Shown here one piece after another: positions 40,693 through 49,973 of a stretch of DNA of 53,077 nt. The notes under the pieces are model-generated. The model was not told the DNA's origin. It did not search any database and saw only the letters and a list, made by a program, of their open reading frames with translations. The stretch lies in assembly GCF_012911015.1 (NCBI RefSeq), contig NZ_WVVV01000021.1:1-53077 (forward strand), in the 5' to 3' direction. How positions within the stretch are numbered: position 1 is the first letter of the stretch; the number at the start of each line of letters is the position of its first letter. The position numbers and the translations under genes are program-made. The DNA is from Chelativorans sp. ZYF759 (lineage in GTDB: Bacteria > Pseudomonadota > Alphaproteobacteria > Rhizobiales > Rhizobiaceae).

Positions 40693-41550
40693 TCAGGCCT
40701 TTTTGAAGTCGCGCCAGGTCTTGCTCGGCGCGTAACCGAGTTTCTTGCGCGCATGGTCGATGCCGAACACGGCTGCGGTCGGATTGGACTTGTAGAGTTC
40801 GGCGTTGCGCACCTCCGGCACTTCGCCGAAACGCTCCTTGAGGAGTTCGAGCGTTGGCCTGGTATTCATGCCGTCCTCCGCAGCGATGAAGAACACGTCG
40901 TAAGAGCCATCCTCGATTTCCAACGCGAGTCGGAAGCCCTCTGCAACGTCTTCGGGCGCCACATAGCCCCACAGATGATAGTTCTGAACGTCGCTGCCGC
41001 GATCCGCGATCTCGGGATATTCCGGCTCGAAGACAATATGGGCGGGGCGGATGACGAGGATCTCGAGCTTGCCTCGATCGGCGAAGGACCTGGCCACCAC
41101 CTCGGTCACAACCTTCGAGAGCGAGTATGGCTCAATCGCCCGCAGTGGATGGGTCTCGTCTACAGGCAAGAACTGCGGCGACCAGCCGGGAGGATTGTAG
41201 TGAAGCCCCGTGGTGGAATCGCTGGAGCAAACGATGACGCGCTTGACGCCTGCATCCTCGGCCGCTTGCAGCACGGCCCAGGTGCCGGTGGTGTTGACCC
41301 CGAAGCACTTTTCCGGGCTAGAGGTGCGCGGATTGGGAATGGCGGCAAGATGGACGATCGCGTCCTTGTCGGCGAATACGCGCTTCAGCGCCTCGTAGTC
41401 GGTAATGCTGACATTCTCGTGGGCGACGTCGTCGCGCGCCGGCGGTGCGACGTCGATGACGGTCAGCTTCGCCTGCGGCGCGAGCAGTTCGACGACATGG
41501 CGGCCCAACCGCCCACTGCCTCCCGTCACCACTATGTTCTCGTAACGCAT
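40693..41550 (-). CDS. NAD-dependent epimerase/dehydratase-family (uronate dehydrogenase-like) protein 3
   Basis: 285 residues from ATG 41550 (GGGAG upstream). It has the Rossmann loop IVVTGGSGRLGRHVVELL, HLAAIPNPR, CSSDSTTG (Ser) and YSLSK. It is similar to epimerase 1 (32852): same SSD motif, same PVDE/H site and same LELL...P-E-V-R-N ending, so the two are close paralogues serving the two enzyme sets. A 52-bp gap separates it from the following TIM barrel gene. Confidence 0.85.
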   Translation of the reverse strand: MRYENIVVTGGSGRLGRHVVELLAPQAKLTVIDVAPPARDDVAHENVSITDYEALKRVFADKDAIVHLAAIPNPRTSSPEKCFGVNTTGTWAVLQAAEDAGVKRVIVCSSDSTTGLHYNPPGWSPQFLPVDETHPLRAIEPYSLSKVVTEVVARSFADRGKLEILVIRPAHIVFEPEYPEIADRGSDVQNYHLWGYVAPEDVAEGFRLALEIEDGSYDVFFIAAEDGMNTRPTLELLKERFGEVPEVRNAELYKSNPTAAVFGIDHARKKLGYAPSKTWRDFKKA

Positions 41551-41579
41551 GCTTCTCCCTTTCGACATGGCCAGTCGCG

Positions 41580-42605
41580 TCAAAGCGCGATCCACCGACC
41601 TTCTTCGTTGGATTGGTAGACGGCTTCGACGATCTCCACGTTGCGCAGATATTCGCGGCCGGTATTCTCCACCGGCGTTCCATCGCGCAGATGGGCGATC
41701 ACATGCGCCTGCAGCGCATGGACGCAGTCGCCAGCGTAGCCGCGATCGGTCCATGAGAAGACGTGCTCGCGTTCCGCGCCGCCCTTGCTGCGTAGGAAGA
41801 GCCGACCGGCGCCGTCGAGGCGGATCGAGCCTTCGGACCCTTCGACCAGCAGGATGCCCATGGTCAGCCGGGGGTTCTCGGCCTCAAAGTCGGCGAGACG
41901 ATTTCCGTCGAGCACGCCGGCGGCCCCATTGACGAAGCCGAATGTCAGTATCCCAGCGTCCTCGCCTTTGATGGCGGGGTTGAGACGCTGCAGCCTGGCG
42001 AACACGCCGCTCATCTCGCCCATCAGAAAGCGGAACACGTCGATCATGTGAACACCGGTCTCGTGGACGAGGAAGCGCGGCATCTTCTGGAAATAGGGCT
42101 GGCGATCGAGATAGGCGTGCGGCCCCTGGCCGTCGCCGGGCCGCATGCGGAAGCTGATATTGTAAGGTTCACCGATGGCACCGGCGCGCAGCAACTTCGC
42201 CATCTCGCGGTTCCAAGGCTTGAAGCGCCAGTTCTCGTGCGCAATCAGAAGCGCGCCCGCCACCTCGGCGGCCTCGACCATCGCATGCGCTTCTTCTAGT
42301 GACGGTGCGAGCGGCTTCTGGCAGATCATTGGGATGTTGCGCGCGGCGGCAAGCTCGACCAGCGCGGTGTGGCTTTCAGGCGTCGTGATGATGTCGACGA
42401 GGTCGGGGCGGGTGCGATCAAGCATCTCGACGGGATCCGTAAAGATCTCGGGGACGCTGTACTGGGTCGCGAATTCCTGTGCTCTCTCGCGATTGGAATT
42501 GACGCACAGGCCGACGAGTTCGACGCTCTCTATACGGTTCCACGCGTCATAGTGATAATGGCTGAAGAAGCCGGTGCCGAACGCGGCGACCCTGACCTTC
42601 GACAT
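41580..42605 (-). CDS. Gfo/Idh/MocA-family oxidoreductase
   Basis: 341 residues. The Rossmann start is VRVAAFGTGFFSHYHYDAW. The family motif EKP is changed to QKP (ICQKPLAPSLEEAHAMV), and the catalytic histidine is in HETGVHMIDVFRFL. The family covers myo-inositol dehydrogenase, glucose-fructose oxidoreductase and 3-keto-sugar-forming enzymes. It is the first gene of a unit of at least five (this one, epimerase 3, TIM 2, hydroxyacid dehydrogenase, SDR 2), with an operator-like site 104 bp upstream. Confidence 0.85.
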   Translation of the reverse strand: MSKVRVAAFGTGFFSHYHYDAWNRIESVELVGLCVNSNRERAQEFATQYSVPEIFTDPVEMLDRTRPDLVDIITTPESHTALVELAAARNIPMICQKPLAPSLEEAHAMVEAAEVAGALLIAHENWRFKPWNREMAKLLRAGAIGEPYNISFRMRPGDGQGPHAYLDRQPYFQKMPRFLVHETGVHMIDVFRFLMGEMSGVFARLQRLNPAIKGEDAGILTFGFVNGAAGVLDGNRLADFEAENPRLTMGILLVEGSEGSIRLDGAGRLFLRSKGGAEREHVFSWTDRGYAGDCVHALQAHVIAHLRDGTPVENTGREYLRNVEIVEAVYQSNEEGRWIAL

Positions 42606-42708
42606 GAGTGCCTCCTCCTGGCTCCTGTGGACATGCGGTCTTTGGTGAAGGCACCGGGGACAATGTCGCGTCCGAAGACGCGGGCCGCCTCACACTTATG
42701 GTAATACG

Positions 42709-42722
42709 CCATTATGAAATAG
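42709..42722. promoter_or_regulatory. Putative IclR operator, site 5
   Basis: CCATTATGAAATAG lies between the DUF4286-like gene stop and the Gfo/Idh/MocA gene start. It matches the half-site ATTATGAAAT of the island motif. Confidence 0.5.
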
Positions 42723-42752
42723 CGTTTCTCAATGTAGTATGTCAACGTAGTT

Positions 42753-43412
42753 TTACCGTTCTGATAGCGATAGAGAGAACGCAAGCTGGAAAATGCCAGT
42801 TTCAACACCCATAAGTGCAGGAACCTGCAGGAGCGTGTCACGGACAGCGCGCGCGGATCCGAGGTCCATGACGTGAAATACATGCAAACCGGCGATGTGA
42901 TCATCGGCCTTGCCCCGTAGCGACTTCTCTGCACTCGGCAGCGCCGAAGCGCCATTATCGGCGCGAAAGGCCTCCCAGGCCAAAAACCCTGGCACTTTGC
43001 TGGCTGCCTTTCGCTGTGCGGCGAAGGACTGGGCGCGCTCTTCATCAACTGTTCTACGGAGTGCGTGCGTCACCACGAATCCGCCCCGCGCGGTGCCGTG
43101 CCGGCTCTCGAGGGCGCACACGGTGCGTGAATTGTTGCGGATCATCTGCTGGCACTTCAGGCTCCACGCGGTTGGTGCGTTGACCCGCGCGAGGTAGGGC
43201 TCGGACGTCAGCACCTCGGGCCCCGACGTTTCGTAGTGTATGAACAGATGGCGGTCTGCCTCGACCGCATGGTAGCGCCGGACTCCTTGAAAGCCCTCTA
43301 TGCCCATGCGTTCCGCATGGTGCTCACCATTATACCAAGCCAACATCTCGTCTCTTTGCTCTTCCGGCATGTCGTGCCATATGATCAGAGCCCCGCGCAC
43401 ACCTGTGTTCAT
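42753..43412 (-). CDS. DUF4286/EthD-like dimeric alpha-beta barrel protein
   Basis: 219 residues from ATG 43412 (an ATG at 43433 is also possible). It starts ALIIWHDMPEEQRDEMLAWY, then NGEHHAERMGIEGFQGVRRY, a ferredoxin-like fold with H and E in the first helix as in EthD/DUF4286 proteins. The second half (GGFVVTHALRR and the long helix region) repeats the same fold. Such proteins bind small hydrophobic or acidic ligands; the function is unknown. It is divergent to the aldehyde dehydrogenase gene, with shared operator-like sites. Confidence 0.65.
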   Translation of the reverse strand: MNTGVRGALIIWHDMPEEQRDEMLAWYNGEHHAERMGIEGFQGVRRYHAVEADRHLFIHYETSGPEVLTSEPYLARVNAPTAWSLKCQQMIRNNSRTVCALESRHGTARGGFVVTHALRRTVDEERAQSFAAQRKAASKVPGFLAWEAFRADNGASALPSAEKSLRGKADDHIAGLHVFHVMDLGSARAVRDTLLQVPALMGVETGIFQLAFSLSLSER

Positions 43413-43427
43413 TTCGTCACCTATATC

Positions 43428-43490
43428 ATTCATAATATCAGAACTGCCCAGTCTCAATTATTTTGCATTATGAATTGACATTTCATATTC
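43428..43490. promoter_or_regulatory. Putative IclR operators, sites 6-8 in the divergent promoter
   Basis: Three copies lie between the DUF4286-like and aldehyde dehydrogenase genes: ATTCATAATATC (43428-43439), GCATTATGAATT (43465-43476) and CATTTCATATTC (43479-43490). The region is A+T-rich compared with its surroundings, as expected for a promoter. Confidence 0.6.
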
Positions 43491-43541
43491 TCGCAACATA
43501 AGTTTGGTCAACAACCAAATTGCAATGCCTATCGTGATCGC

Positions 43542-45002
43542 ATGATAGACAGGGAGCGAGATCGTAAAGTGAGCCAGCGCGAGCAGCCGACCACCGTACC
43601 CATGCTTATTGACGGCGCATGGCGCGAAGCGGACACGCTTCTCGACGTGCGCGACCCCTATCGCGGCGATATCGTGTCGCGCGCTCCCGAATCGACCCGC
43701 GTCGATCTCGACGATGCGCTCAATGCCGCTGTTCGCGCCAAGAAAGTGATGGCTGCCATGCCCGGCTTCGAGCGGGCCACCGTGCTGCGCCGTGCGATCG
43801 CACTGTTGCTGGAGCGAGCCGACATGATCGCCGACATCATGTCACGCGAGACAGGCAAGGCGATCAAGGACTCGCGCAACGAGATCATTCGCTCCCAGGA
43901 CACGCTGTCCCTATCGGCTGAGGAGGCCATCCGCATTGAAGGTGAACACGTGCCGCTCGATGGAACAGCCATGGGTGCCGGCAAGATTGCCTTCTTATTG
44001 CGCTTTCCCATAGGTGTCGTCGCCGGCATAACGCCCTTCAACGCACCCTTCAATCTCGCCGCTCATAAGATCGCCCCGGCACTGGCCGCAGGCAATTCGA
44101 TCGTTATTAAGCCGCCGCCGCAAGCGCCGCGCACTGTGCATGAACTCGTTCGCCTGTTCGTCGATGCAGGCGCGCCCGCCGGTTCAGTCAATTCGCTCTA
44201 CGGCAACGAAATCGGGCAGCTTCTGGTGCGCGACCCAAGGGTGGATTTCATCACCTTCACCGGCTCAACTCGCGTCGGCGCCGAAATAAAGGCTGCAAGC
44301 GGGCTTCGCCGCGTGGCACTCGAACTCGGTGGCACGGGTCAGACCATCATTTGCGAAGATGGAGATCTTGAAACCGCCGCGCCGCTTGTCGCGCGCAACG
44401 CGATGCGCCTTGCCGGCCAAAGTTGTATCTCGGTGCAGAACGTGTATGTGCACTCCTCGGTCATCGAGACCTTCAGCAAGAGCGTCGCCGAAGAGGTCGG
44501 CAAACTGAAATTCGGTGATCCGCTCGATCCCGACACCGATGTAGGCACTCTTATCGACGAAGCTGCCGCGCGCCGTGTGGAAAGCTGGGTTGAGGAAGCG
44601 GTCTCACAGGGTGCGAGGTTGATGGCCGGCGGCGGTCGCACTGGCGCACAACTCGAGCCTACCGTGCTGTCGGGCGTGAAGCCGGATATGAAAGTCGTCT
44701 GCCAGGAGGTGTTTGGCCCCGTGGTTTCGTTGCAGGCTTTCGACGACGTTGAGAAGGTCTTCGACACGATTAGCGACAGCCCTTTCGGCCTCCAGTGTGG
44801 CATCTTTACGGCCCGGCTCGAACTAGCAGTGCGGGCGGTCAAGCGGCTCCGCACCGGTGGCGTCATTCTTAACGGTACCTCGACATGGCGCACCGACCAA
44901 CTGGCATATGGCGGAGTCAAGGATAGCGGCATTGGTCGCGAGGGGCCGCGTTACGCCATTCGCGACATGACCGAGGAACGGCTGGTGCTGTTCAATATGT
45001 AA
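43542..45002 (+). CDS. Aldehyde dehydrogenase family protein
   Basis: Up to 486 residues; the start is uncertain (ATG 43542, GTG 43569, or ATG 43602 just before LIDGAWREA; none has a clear ribosome site). It has VVAGITPFNAPFN, IKPPPQAP, FTGSTRVGAEI, LELGGTGQTIICED (Glu), the catalytic Cys in LAGQSCISVQNVYVH, QEVFGPVVSL and KDSGIGREG. The NAD-dependent lactaldehyde/glyceraldehyde-3-phosphate (GapN-like) subfamily fits best. It would oxidise an aldehyde produced by ring opening or C-C cleavage. It leads the plus-strand transcript with TctCBA. Confidence 0.9.
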   Translation: MIDRERDRKVSQREQPTTVPMLIDGAWREADTLLDVRDPYRGDIVSRAPESTRVDLDDALNAAVRAKKVMAAMPGFERATVLRRAIALLLERADMIADIMSRETGKAIKDSRNEIIRSQDTLSLSAEEAIRIEGEHVPLDGTAMGAGKIAFLLRFPIGVVAGITPFNAPFNLAAHKIAPALAAGNSIVIKPPPQAPRTVHELVRLFVDAGAPAGSVNSLYGNEIGQLLVRDPRVDFITFTGSTRVGAEIKAASGLRRVALELGGTGQTIICEDGDLETAAPLVARNAMRLAGQSCISVQNVYVHSSVIETFSKSVAEEVGKLKFGDPLDPDTDVGTLIDEAAARRVESWVEEAVSQGARLMAGGGRTGAQLEPTVLSGVKPDMKVVCQEVFGPVVSLQAFDDVEKVFDTISDSPFGLQCGIFTARLELAVRAVKRLRTGGVILNGTSTWRTDQLAYGGVKDSGIGREGPRYAIRDMTEERLVLFNM

Positions 45003-45091
45003 GGCCGGCACCGTTGGGCAATTGCGGTCGGGAGATTGGGTGGCCGTAATTGGAGAACAACAATACCTGTCAAAAGTGGAGGATACGCAAC

Positions 45092-46090
45092 ATGAAAGCA
45101 CAAATTGCTAGTTTCGTAATGGCGGCCGCCTTGGTCGTAAGTGGTGCCGCACAGGCGCAGGATTTTCCAAGCAAGCCCATCGAGGTCTCTATCTGGGCTG
45201 CGGCCGGTGGTGGAACCGATGTCACAAATCGTCTGCTCGCTGAAGCGATGCAGAAGCATCTGGACACGCGGATCAATGCGGTCAACCGCACAGGCGGCGG
45301 CGGCGGGGTGGCAATGACACATGTCTGGAATCAGGATCACGATGGCCATAGTTGGCTCGGTGCCTCCGAGGCCATGCAAGTGGTCAAGGTAATGGGCTAC
45401 CACGACACTGGCACGCCGGACTGGCGTTGGTACATGGTGGGTGGTTGGCCGGGGGTGATCTCCGTGCCTGAGAATTCGCCCTATAAGTCTTTCCAGGACA
45501 TGGTCGATGCATCGAAAGAGAATCCCGGCAGCGTGCGCATTTCGCACTGCCCGCTCGGCTGCGTTTGGCACATGAAGGCGTTGGCGTCCGGGCAAGCGGC
45601 CGACATCGAATTTACATACGTGCCCTATGACGGCAGCGCACCGGCCCACATTGCCGCCATGAGCGGCGAAGTAGACGCGGTCGTGAGTGGCATCGGCGAG
45701 CAAGCTGAGTTCATTCGCGCTGGGCGACTGCGGCCAATCGCAATGACCGAAATGGAGCCGTTCGACTTCCCCGAGATCGGCCAGATCGAGGCTGTCGGCG
45801 CCGACTATCCGAAAGTTCAAGAGATACCAACCCGCCAGTGGCTCGGTATGGCCATCCCGAAAGACACGCCCGAGGAAGCCGTCGCGATCATCGACGAAGC
45901 ATTCGAAGCTGCGATTCAGGATCCGTCGATCCAAGAGTTCGCGCAAGAGCGGCTAATGGTGATCTCGGGTCTCTATGGCGAGGAGGCAGAAGCTGAGCTG
46001 CAGAAAATGGAGAACGCGATGAGCTGGGCGTTGTTCGATCTTGGCATTGCCACCACGTCGCCAGACCAACTTGGCATTGCAAAGCCCTGA
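45092..46090 (+). CDS. tctC: Tripartite tricarboxylate transporter binding protein TctC
   Basis: 332 residues from ATG 45092 with GGAGG upstream. The signal peptide is cleaved after AAQA (residue ~22), giving QDFPSKPIEV. The TctC fold shows IWAAAGGGTDVTNRLLAEAM (carboxylate-binding glycine loop), NRTGGGGGVAMTHV, TYVPYDGSAPAHIAAMSGEV and LAIPKDTP-like end motifs. It captures a carboxylate in the periplasm for TctAB. The glycine loop and DG-S-A-P site match this family; the ligand is not predictable. Confidence 0.92.
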   Translation: MKAQIASFVMAAALVVSGAAQAQDFPSKPIEVSIWAAAGGGTDVTNRLLAEAMQKHLDTRINAVNRTGGGGGVAMTHVWNQDHDGHSWLGASEAMQVVKVMGYHDTGTPDWRWYMVGGWPGVISVPENSPYKSFQDMVDASKENPGSVRISHCPLGCVWHMKALASGQAADIEFTYVPYDGSAPAHIAAMSGEVDAVVSGIGEQAEFIRAGRLRPIAMTEMEPFDFPEIGQIEAVGADYPKVQEIPTRQWLGMAIPKDTPEEAVAIIDEAFEAAIQDPSIQEFAQERLMVISGLYGEEAEAELQKMENAMSWALFDLGIATTSPDQLGIAKP

Positions 46091-46176
46091 TGATTGAGAC
46101 AACGGCGGTGGCCACAAGCGGCCGCCGCCGTTCAAGTACTTCAAGGGGATGCCATTAGCAGGACGGGAGGAAATCG

Positions 46177-46704
46177 ATGCTGCCCGAAAGAGCACGGCGA
46201 AAGGCCGACATCGTCTTTTCGAGTTTCATGATCGTCTTCGGACTGGTCATGCTGTATTCTGCCAGCCAAATGCCCTGGTCGAGCGCACGCACCGGCGGTG
46301 GATCGCAATGGTACCTGTCGCCCGGCCTTTATCCCGCAATTCTGGGCACGCTTCTCGTCATATTCAGCGCCCGGGTTTTGATGACAGCCTGGAGGGAAGT
46401 CGGTCCCTCGGACATCGCCACGATGTTTATCGGCTGGGTTCGCGCCTTGCCGCGCAATCGCGGCGTCCAGAACGTTATCTTTATGATGGTTTTAGTCGGT
46501 GTTTACATCTTCTTTGGAATCGGTTCAGGCGATTTCCGTCTAGTCAGCGCGGTCTTTCTTTTCTTATTCATAGCCGCGTTTTGGTGGCCTGATTCGGGAA
46601 AGCAATTGCCCTTGAAGATCGCGTCCACCGCTGTCATCGCCGCGGTCGTGCCCACTCTAATGGCCTACATTTTCACCACACACCTGTTCGTGCCGATGCC
46701 CTGA
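46177..46704 (+). CDS. tctB: Tripartite tricarboxylate transporter small membrane subunit TctB
   Basis: 175 residues, four membrane helices, preceded by GGGAGG. It begins ADIVFSSFMIVFGLVMLYSA and contains WYLSPGLYPAILGTLL, the usual TctB SPG(F/L)(F/Y)P motif. It pairs with TctA in the membrane; 86 bp after tctC. Confidence 0.9.
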   Translation: MLPERARRKADIVFSSFMIVFGLVMLYSASQMPWSSARTGGGSQWYLSPGLYPAILGTLLVIFSARVLMTAWREVGPSDIATMFIGWVRALPRNRGVQNVIFMMVLVGVYIFFGIGSGDFRLVSAVFLFLFIAAFWWPDSGKQLPLKIASTAVIAAVVPTLMAYIFTTHLFVPMP

Positions 46705-46729
46705 GGGGCAACCAGCCGCGAGACGCGAC

Positions 46730-48235
46730 ATGCTTCAATCCTTCTTTGTCCAACTCGTCGAAATCGCAACGCCGATCAACATGCTGGTAATGGTATCAGC
46801 AACGGCGCTTGGTATCATCTTCGGTGCATTGCCGGGCCTCACCGCAACGCTTGCCGTGGCGTTGCTCAGCACGCTGACTTTCGGCTTCTCAACCGAACTC
46901 GCCATGGTCGCTCTGATCGGCGCCTATGTAGGTGCAATCTACGGTCCCGCGCATTCGTCTATTCTGCTCGGAATTCCTGGTTCGGCGGCCGGCGCGGCCA
47001 CGGCCATCGACGGTCACATCCTCGCTAAGCAGGGCAAGAGCGGCCAGGCCATCGCCACCGCTACGCTCGCAAGCGTGATAGGCACAATCTTCGGCATCAT
47101 AGCCATGGTTCTGTTGTCGCCGTTCCTCGTTGAGCTCGCGCTCAATTTTACCTCCATCGAGTTCTTCTTGTTGGCGCTGTTCGGCGTGCTGATTTGTGGA
47201 TCGTTGACTGCGCCAGACATGCCCGTAAAAGGCTGGATCGCGGGCATCTTCGGGCTCATGCTCGCCGGCATTGGCATCGAAACCATCCAGGGTTTCCAGC
47301 GCTTCACCTTTGGCAATCCAAACCTTGCCGGCGGCATCGACGTCGTTCCGGTCATTCTTGGTGGCTTCGCTCTTCCGCAGGTCTTCCGCGTCCTGCGCGA
47401 CCGCGAGATGAAGCAGACGATCGTCACGAATATCGGCAGTTTGATGCCGGACTGGCTCGCAATTTGGCGCAACAAGTTCGGTGTAATGCGATCCGGCGCG
47501 ATCGGCGTTGGCGTCGGCGTCATTCCCGGCGTGGGCGAGGACATCGCTGCCTGGGCCTCCTACGACGCGGCCCGCAAGCTCGATCCTAAACCGGAATCCT
47601 TCGGTACTGGCAACATCCGGGGCGTTGTCGCTTCTGAGACGGCAAACAATGCCTGTATAGGCGGCGCCATCATCCCCGTCTTGACACTCGGGGTGCCTGG
47701 CTCGCCACCTGCGGCCATGCTACTCGGCGCTTTGAATTTGCACGGCGTCCGGCCCGGCCCCATGCTGTCCTTCGAGTTTCCAAACTTCATTCCGCAAATG
47801 GCGGCGATGCTGGCTTGGGCCTCGCTGACCGTCCTCGTGCTTGGCCTCCTAATGGTGCGCATTTCGGTTCAGGTGCTGCGCATTCCCACAGCCATCCTCA
47901 TGCCGGTGGTCGCCTTCCTTGCCGTTCTGGGCTCGTATTCACTCGGCCTGAATATGTTCAACATTTATATGATGTTCTTTTTCGGGGTTGTGGTCTATTT
48001 GCTCGAGGAGATCGGCTACCCGATCGCTCCGGTCGTAATCGGCCTACTGCTGGGTAACATGGCCGATGTCAGCCTACGCCGTGCGCTCTTAGCATCGGGT
48101 GGGAGCGTAGAGCCATTCTTTACCCGCCCGCTGGCGATCCTTTTCCTAGCACTAATCATCATCTCGCTAAGCTTCCAGAGCACCTTCGTGCGCAACCTGT
48201 TCTCACGCACTTTCCGGCGCAGGGCAAAAGTTTGA
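46730..48235 (+). CDS. tctA: Tripartite tricarboxylate transporter large membrane subunit TctA
   Basis: 501 residues, about 11-12 membrane helices. It has the two conserved inverted-repeat motifs: GIIFGALPGLTATLAVALLS (residues ~28-47) and GVGVGVIPGVGEDIAAWASY (~260-279), and ETANNACIGGAIIPVLTLGVPG. These form the sodium/carboxylate pathway. It lies 25 bp after tctB, and 10 bp before the flavoprotein gene. Confidence 0.93.
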   Translation: MLQSFFVQLVEIATPINMLVMVSATALGIIFGALPGLTATLAVALLSTLTFGFSTELAMVALIGAYVGAIYGPAHSSILLGIPGSAAGAATAIDGHILAKQGKSGQAIATATLASVIGTIFGIIAMVLLSPFLVELALNFTSIEFFLLALFGVLICGSLTAPDMPVKGWIAGIFGLMLAGIGIETIQGFQRFTFGNPNLAGGIDVVPVILGGFALPQVFRVLRDREMKQTIVTNIGSLMPDWLAIWRNKFGVMRSGAIGVGVGVIPGVGEDIAAWASYDAARKLDPKPESFGTGNIRGVVASETANNACIGGAIIPVLTLGVPGSPPAAMLLGALNLHGVRPGPMLSFEFPNFIPQMAAMLAWASLTVLVLGLLMVRISVQVLRIPTAILMPVVAFLAVLGSYSLGLNMFNIYMMFFFGVVVYLLEEIGYPIAPVVIGLLLGNMADVSLRRALLASGGSVEPFFTRPLAILFLALIIISLSFQSTFVRNLFSRTFRRRAKV

Positions 48236-48245
48236 GGTGCTTGCG

Positions 48246-49973
48246 ATGAGCGGGTTCAACGGAAATCCGCGAGCAGGCGCCGACATTCCGATCGAGCCTG
48301 CCTACGACGTCGTCGTGGTCGGAGGAGGGGCTGCGGGATTGACGGCAGCGGCCTGCGCTGCGGTCGACGGGCTGAATGTACTTCTGGTGGACAAGGCGGA
48401 GCGGATCGGGGGAACTACCGCAATCTCGGGTGGGATGGTGTGGGCGCCGGCAAACAGGTTTGCAGAAGAAGCCGGCATGCGCGATTCGCTTGAGGCCGCC
48501 ACACGCTATCTTCACGCGACCGTGCCTGATGGTGCCGACGATCCGCTGCTCGCCACCTTTGTCCATTCGGCTGGCCCAGCGATCGATTTTCTGCGCGCAC
48601 ACATAGGACTCGAATTGCAGCCGGTGCTGCGATATCCGGACTACTATCAGGCCGCAGCCGGCGCCACGCTGGGGGGGCGTGTGCTCGAAGCCCGGCCATT
48701 CGACATCAGGCAGCTCGGCCGCCATCGAGATCTTCTTGCCCCTCCATTACCGGAGATGACTCTCTTCGGAGGCATGATGGTCGACCGCGCAGACCTTCCT
48801 GCCTTCCGTAAACCCCTTTCCTCTTGGCGCAACATGGTCAGGATCGCAAGTCTCGGTGCCCGGCACCTTCTTGATCGCCTGACGATCGGGCGTGGCGGGC
48901 GGCTGGTGCTGGGAAACGCGCTGGTGGCGAGGCTGCTCGATCGCTGCCTCGCGGCTGGCGTGACAATCTCCACGTCGACTAATCTTATCGGTATCGTGAC
49001 GGAAGGCGCGCGCGTCACCGACGTTGAACTTGAACGCCGGGGGCACCGCCTGATCATCAATGCGCGCCGTGGAGTGATCCTTTCTGGGGGGGGCTTTTCC
49101 CATGACCCGGCGATGCGCGCGCATTACCTGCCAGTAGAGGCCGGCATTGCATCGGCGGCCCAACCTGTGGACGCGGGAGATACAATTCGAGCCGCGCTTT
49201 CGGCTGGCGGCCGCATGAGGTCGATGATGGGCGACAATGCGCTCTGGGTACCTTTATCTCGCTTTACGCGAAGGGATGGGTCGGCGGCGCGGTTTCCCCA
49301 CACTGTCACTGATCGAGGCAAACCCGGCGTCATCGCTGTCACCTCTGAGGGTAAGCGCTTCGTCAATGAGGCGATGAACTATCATCATTTCTGTCAGGCA
49401 CTTCTGGCGGTCACGCCAAAGGGGCAGAAGGCGCGCGCGTTTCTGATCTGCGATCGAAACTTCCTAAGACGATATGGTCTTGGCGCCGCAAAGCCATTCG
49501 GCATCGGACGTCGCTCGATGCTTGCCAACGGCTATCTTGTTGAAGCGCAGTCGATTAGCGAACTTGCTCGCAAGCTTTCGATTGATCCGCACCAACTCGC
49601 GGTAACCGTGGCGCGGACTAATGCTGATGCCGTTCTCGGCGAGGATACGATCTTTGGTCGCGGCAGCGACGAATACCAGCGCCACTTCGGGGACCCGGAT
49701 TGCAAGCCTAATCCATGCCTGGCGCCGATCGCTAGCGGACCCTTCTACGGCATTGAGGTCGTGATTTCGGATCTTGGTACCGCCGCTGGTCTAGATGTCG
49801 ACAATGATGGTCGAGTACTTCGTCACGGCGGACAGACATTTGCTAATCTTCATGCTTGTGGAAACGACATGCGCTCGGTAATGGGTGGAGCCTATCCCGG
49901 CCCGGGCATTACACTCGGTCCCGCTCTGGTGTTCGCTTGGCGTGCAGCAAGGGCCCTTTCCGGCGAAAGGTAG
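48246..49973 (+). CDS. FAD-dependent oxidoreductase of the KstD/fumarate reductase family
   Basis: 575 residues from ATG 48246 with GAGGTG upstream; a GTG at 48237 is an alternative. The FAD site is DVVVVGGGAAGLTAAACAAV. It has GGTTAISGGMVWAPAN, the substrate domain, and the end YPGPGITLGPALVFAWRAAR, typical for 3-ketosteroid Delta1-dehydrogenase-like and fumarate reductase-like flavoproteins. The family introduces or removes C=C double bonds next to a carbonyl or carboxyl group. Together with TcuA this is the second desaturating flavoenzyme of the island, and it is co-transcribed with the Tct transporter. Confidence 0.88.
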   Translation: MSGFNGNPRAGADIPIEPAYDVVVVGGGAAGLTAAACAAVDGLNVLLVDKAERIGGTTAISGGMVWAPANRFAEEAGMRDSLEAATRYLHATVPDGADDPLLATFVHSAGPAIDFLRAHIGLELQPVLRYPDYYQAAAGATLGGRVLEARPFDIRQLGRHRDLLAPPLPEMTLFGGMMVDRADLPAFRKPLSSWRNMVRIASLGARHLLDRLTIGRGGRLVLGNALVARLLDRCLAAGVTISTSTNLIGIVTEGARVTDVELERRGHRLIINARRGVILSGGGFSHDPAMRAHYLPVEAGIASAAQPVDAGDTIRAALSAGGRMRSMMGDNALWVPLSRFTRRDGSAARFPHTVTDRGKPGVIAVTSEGKRFVNEAMNYHHFCQALLAVTPKGQKARAFLICDRNFLRRYGLGAAKPFGIGRRSMLANGYLVEAQSISELARKLSIDPHQLAVTVARTNADAVLGEDTIFGRGSDEYQRHFGDPDCKPNPCLAPIASGPFYGIEVVISDLGTAAGLDVDNDGRVLRHGGQTFANLHACGNDMRSVMGGAYPGPGITLGPALVFAWRAARALSGER

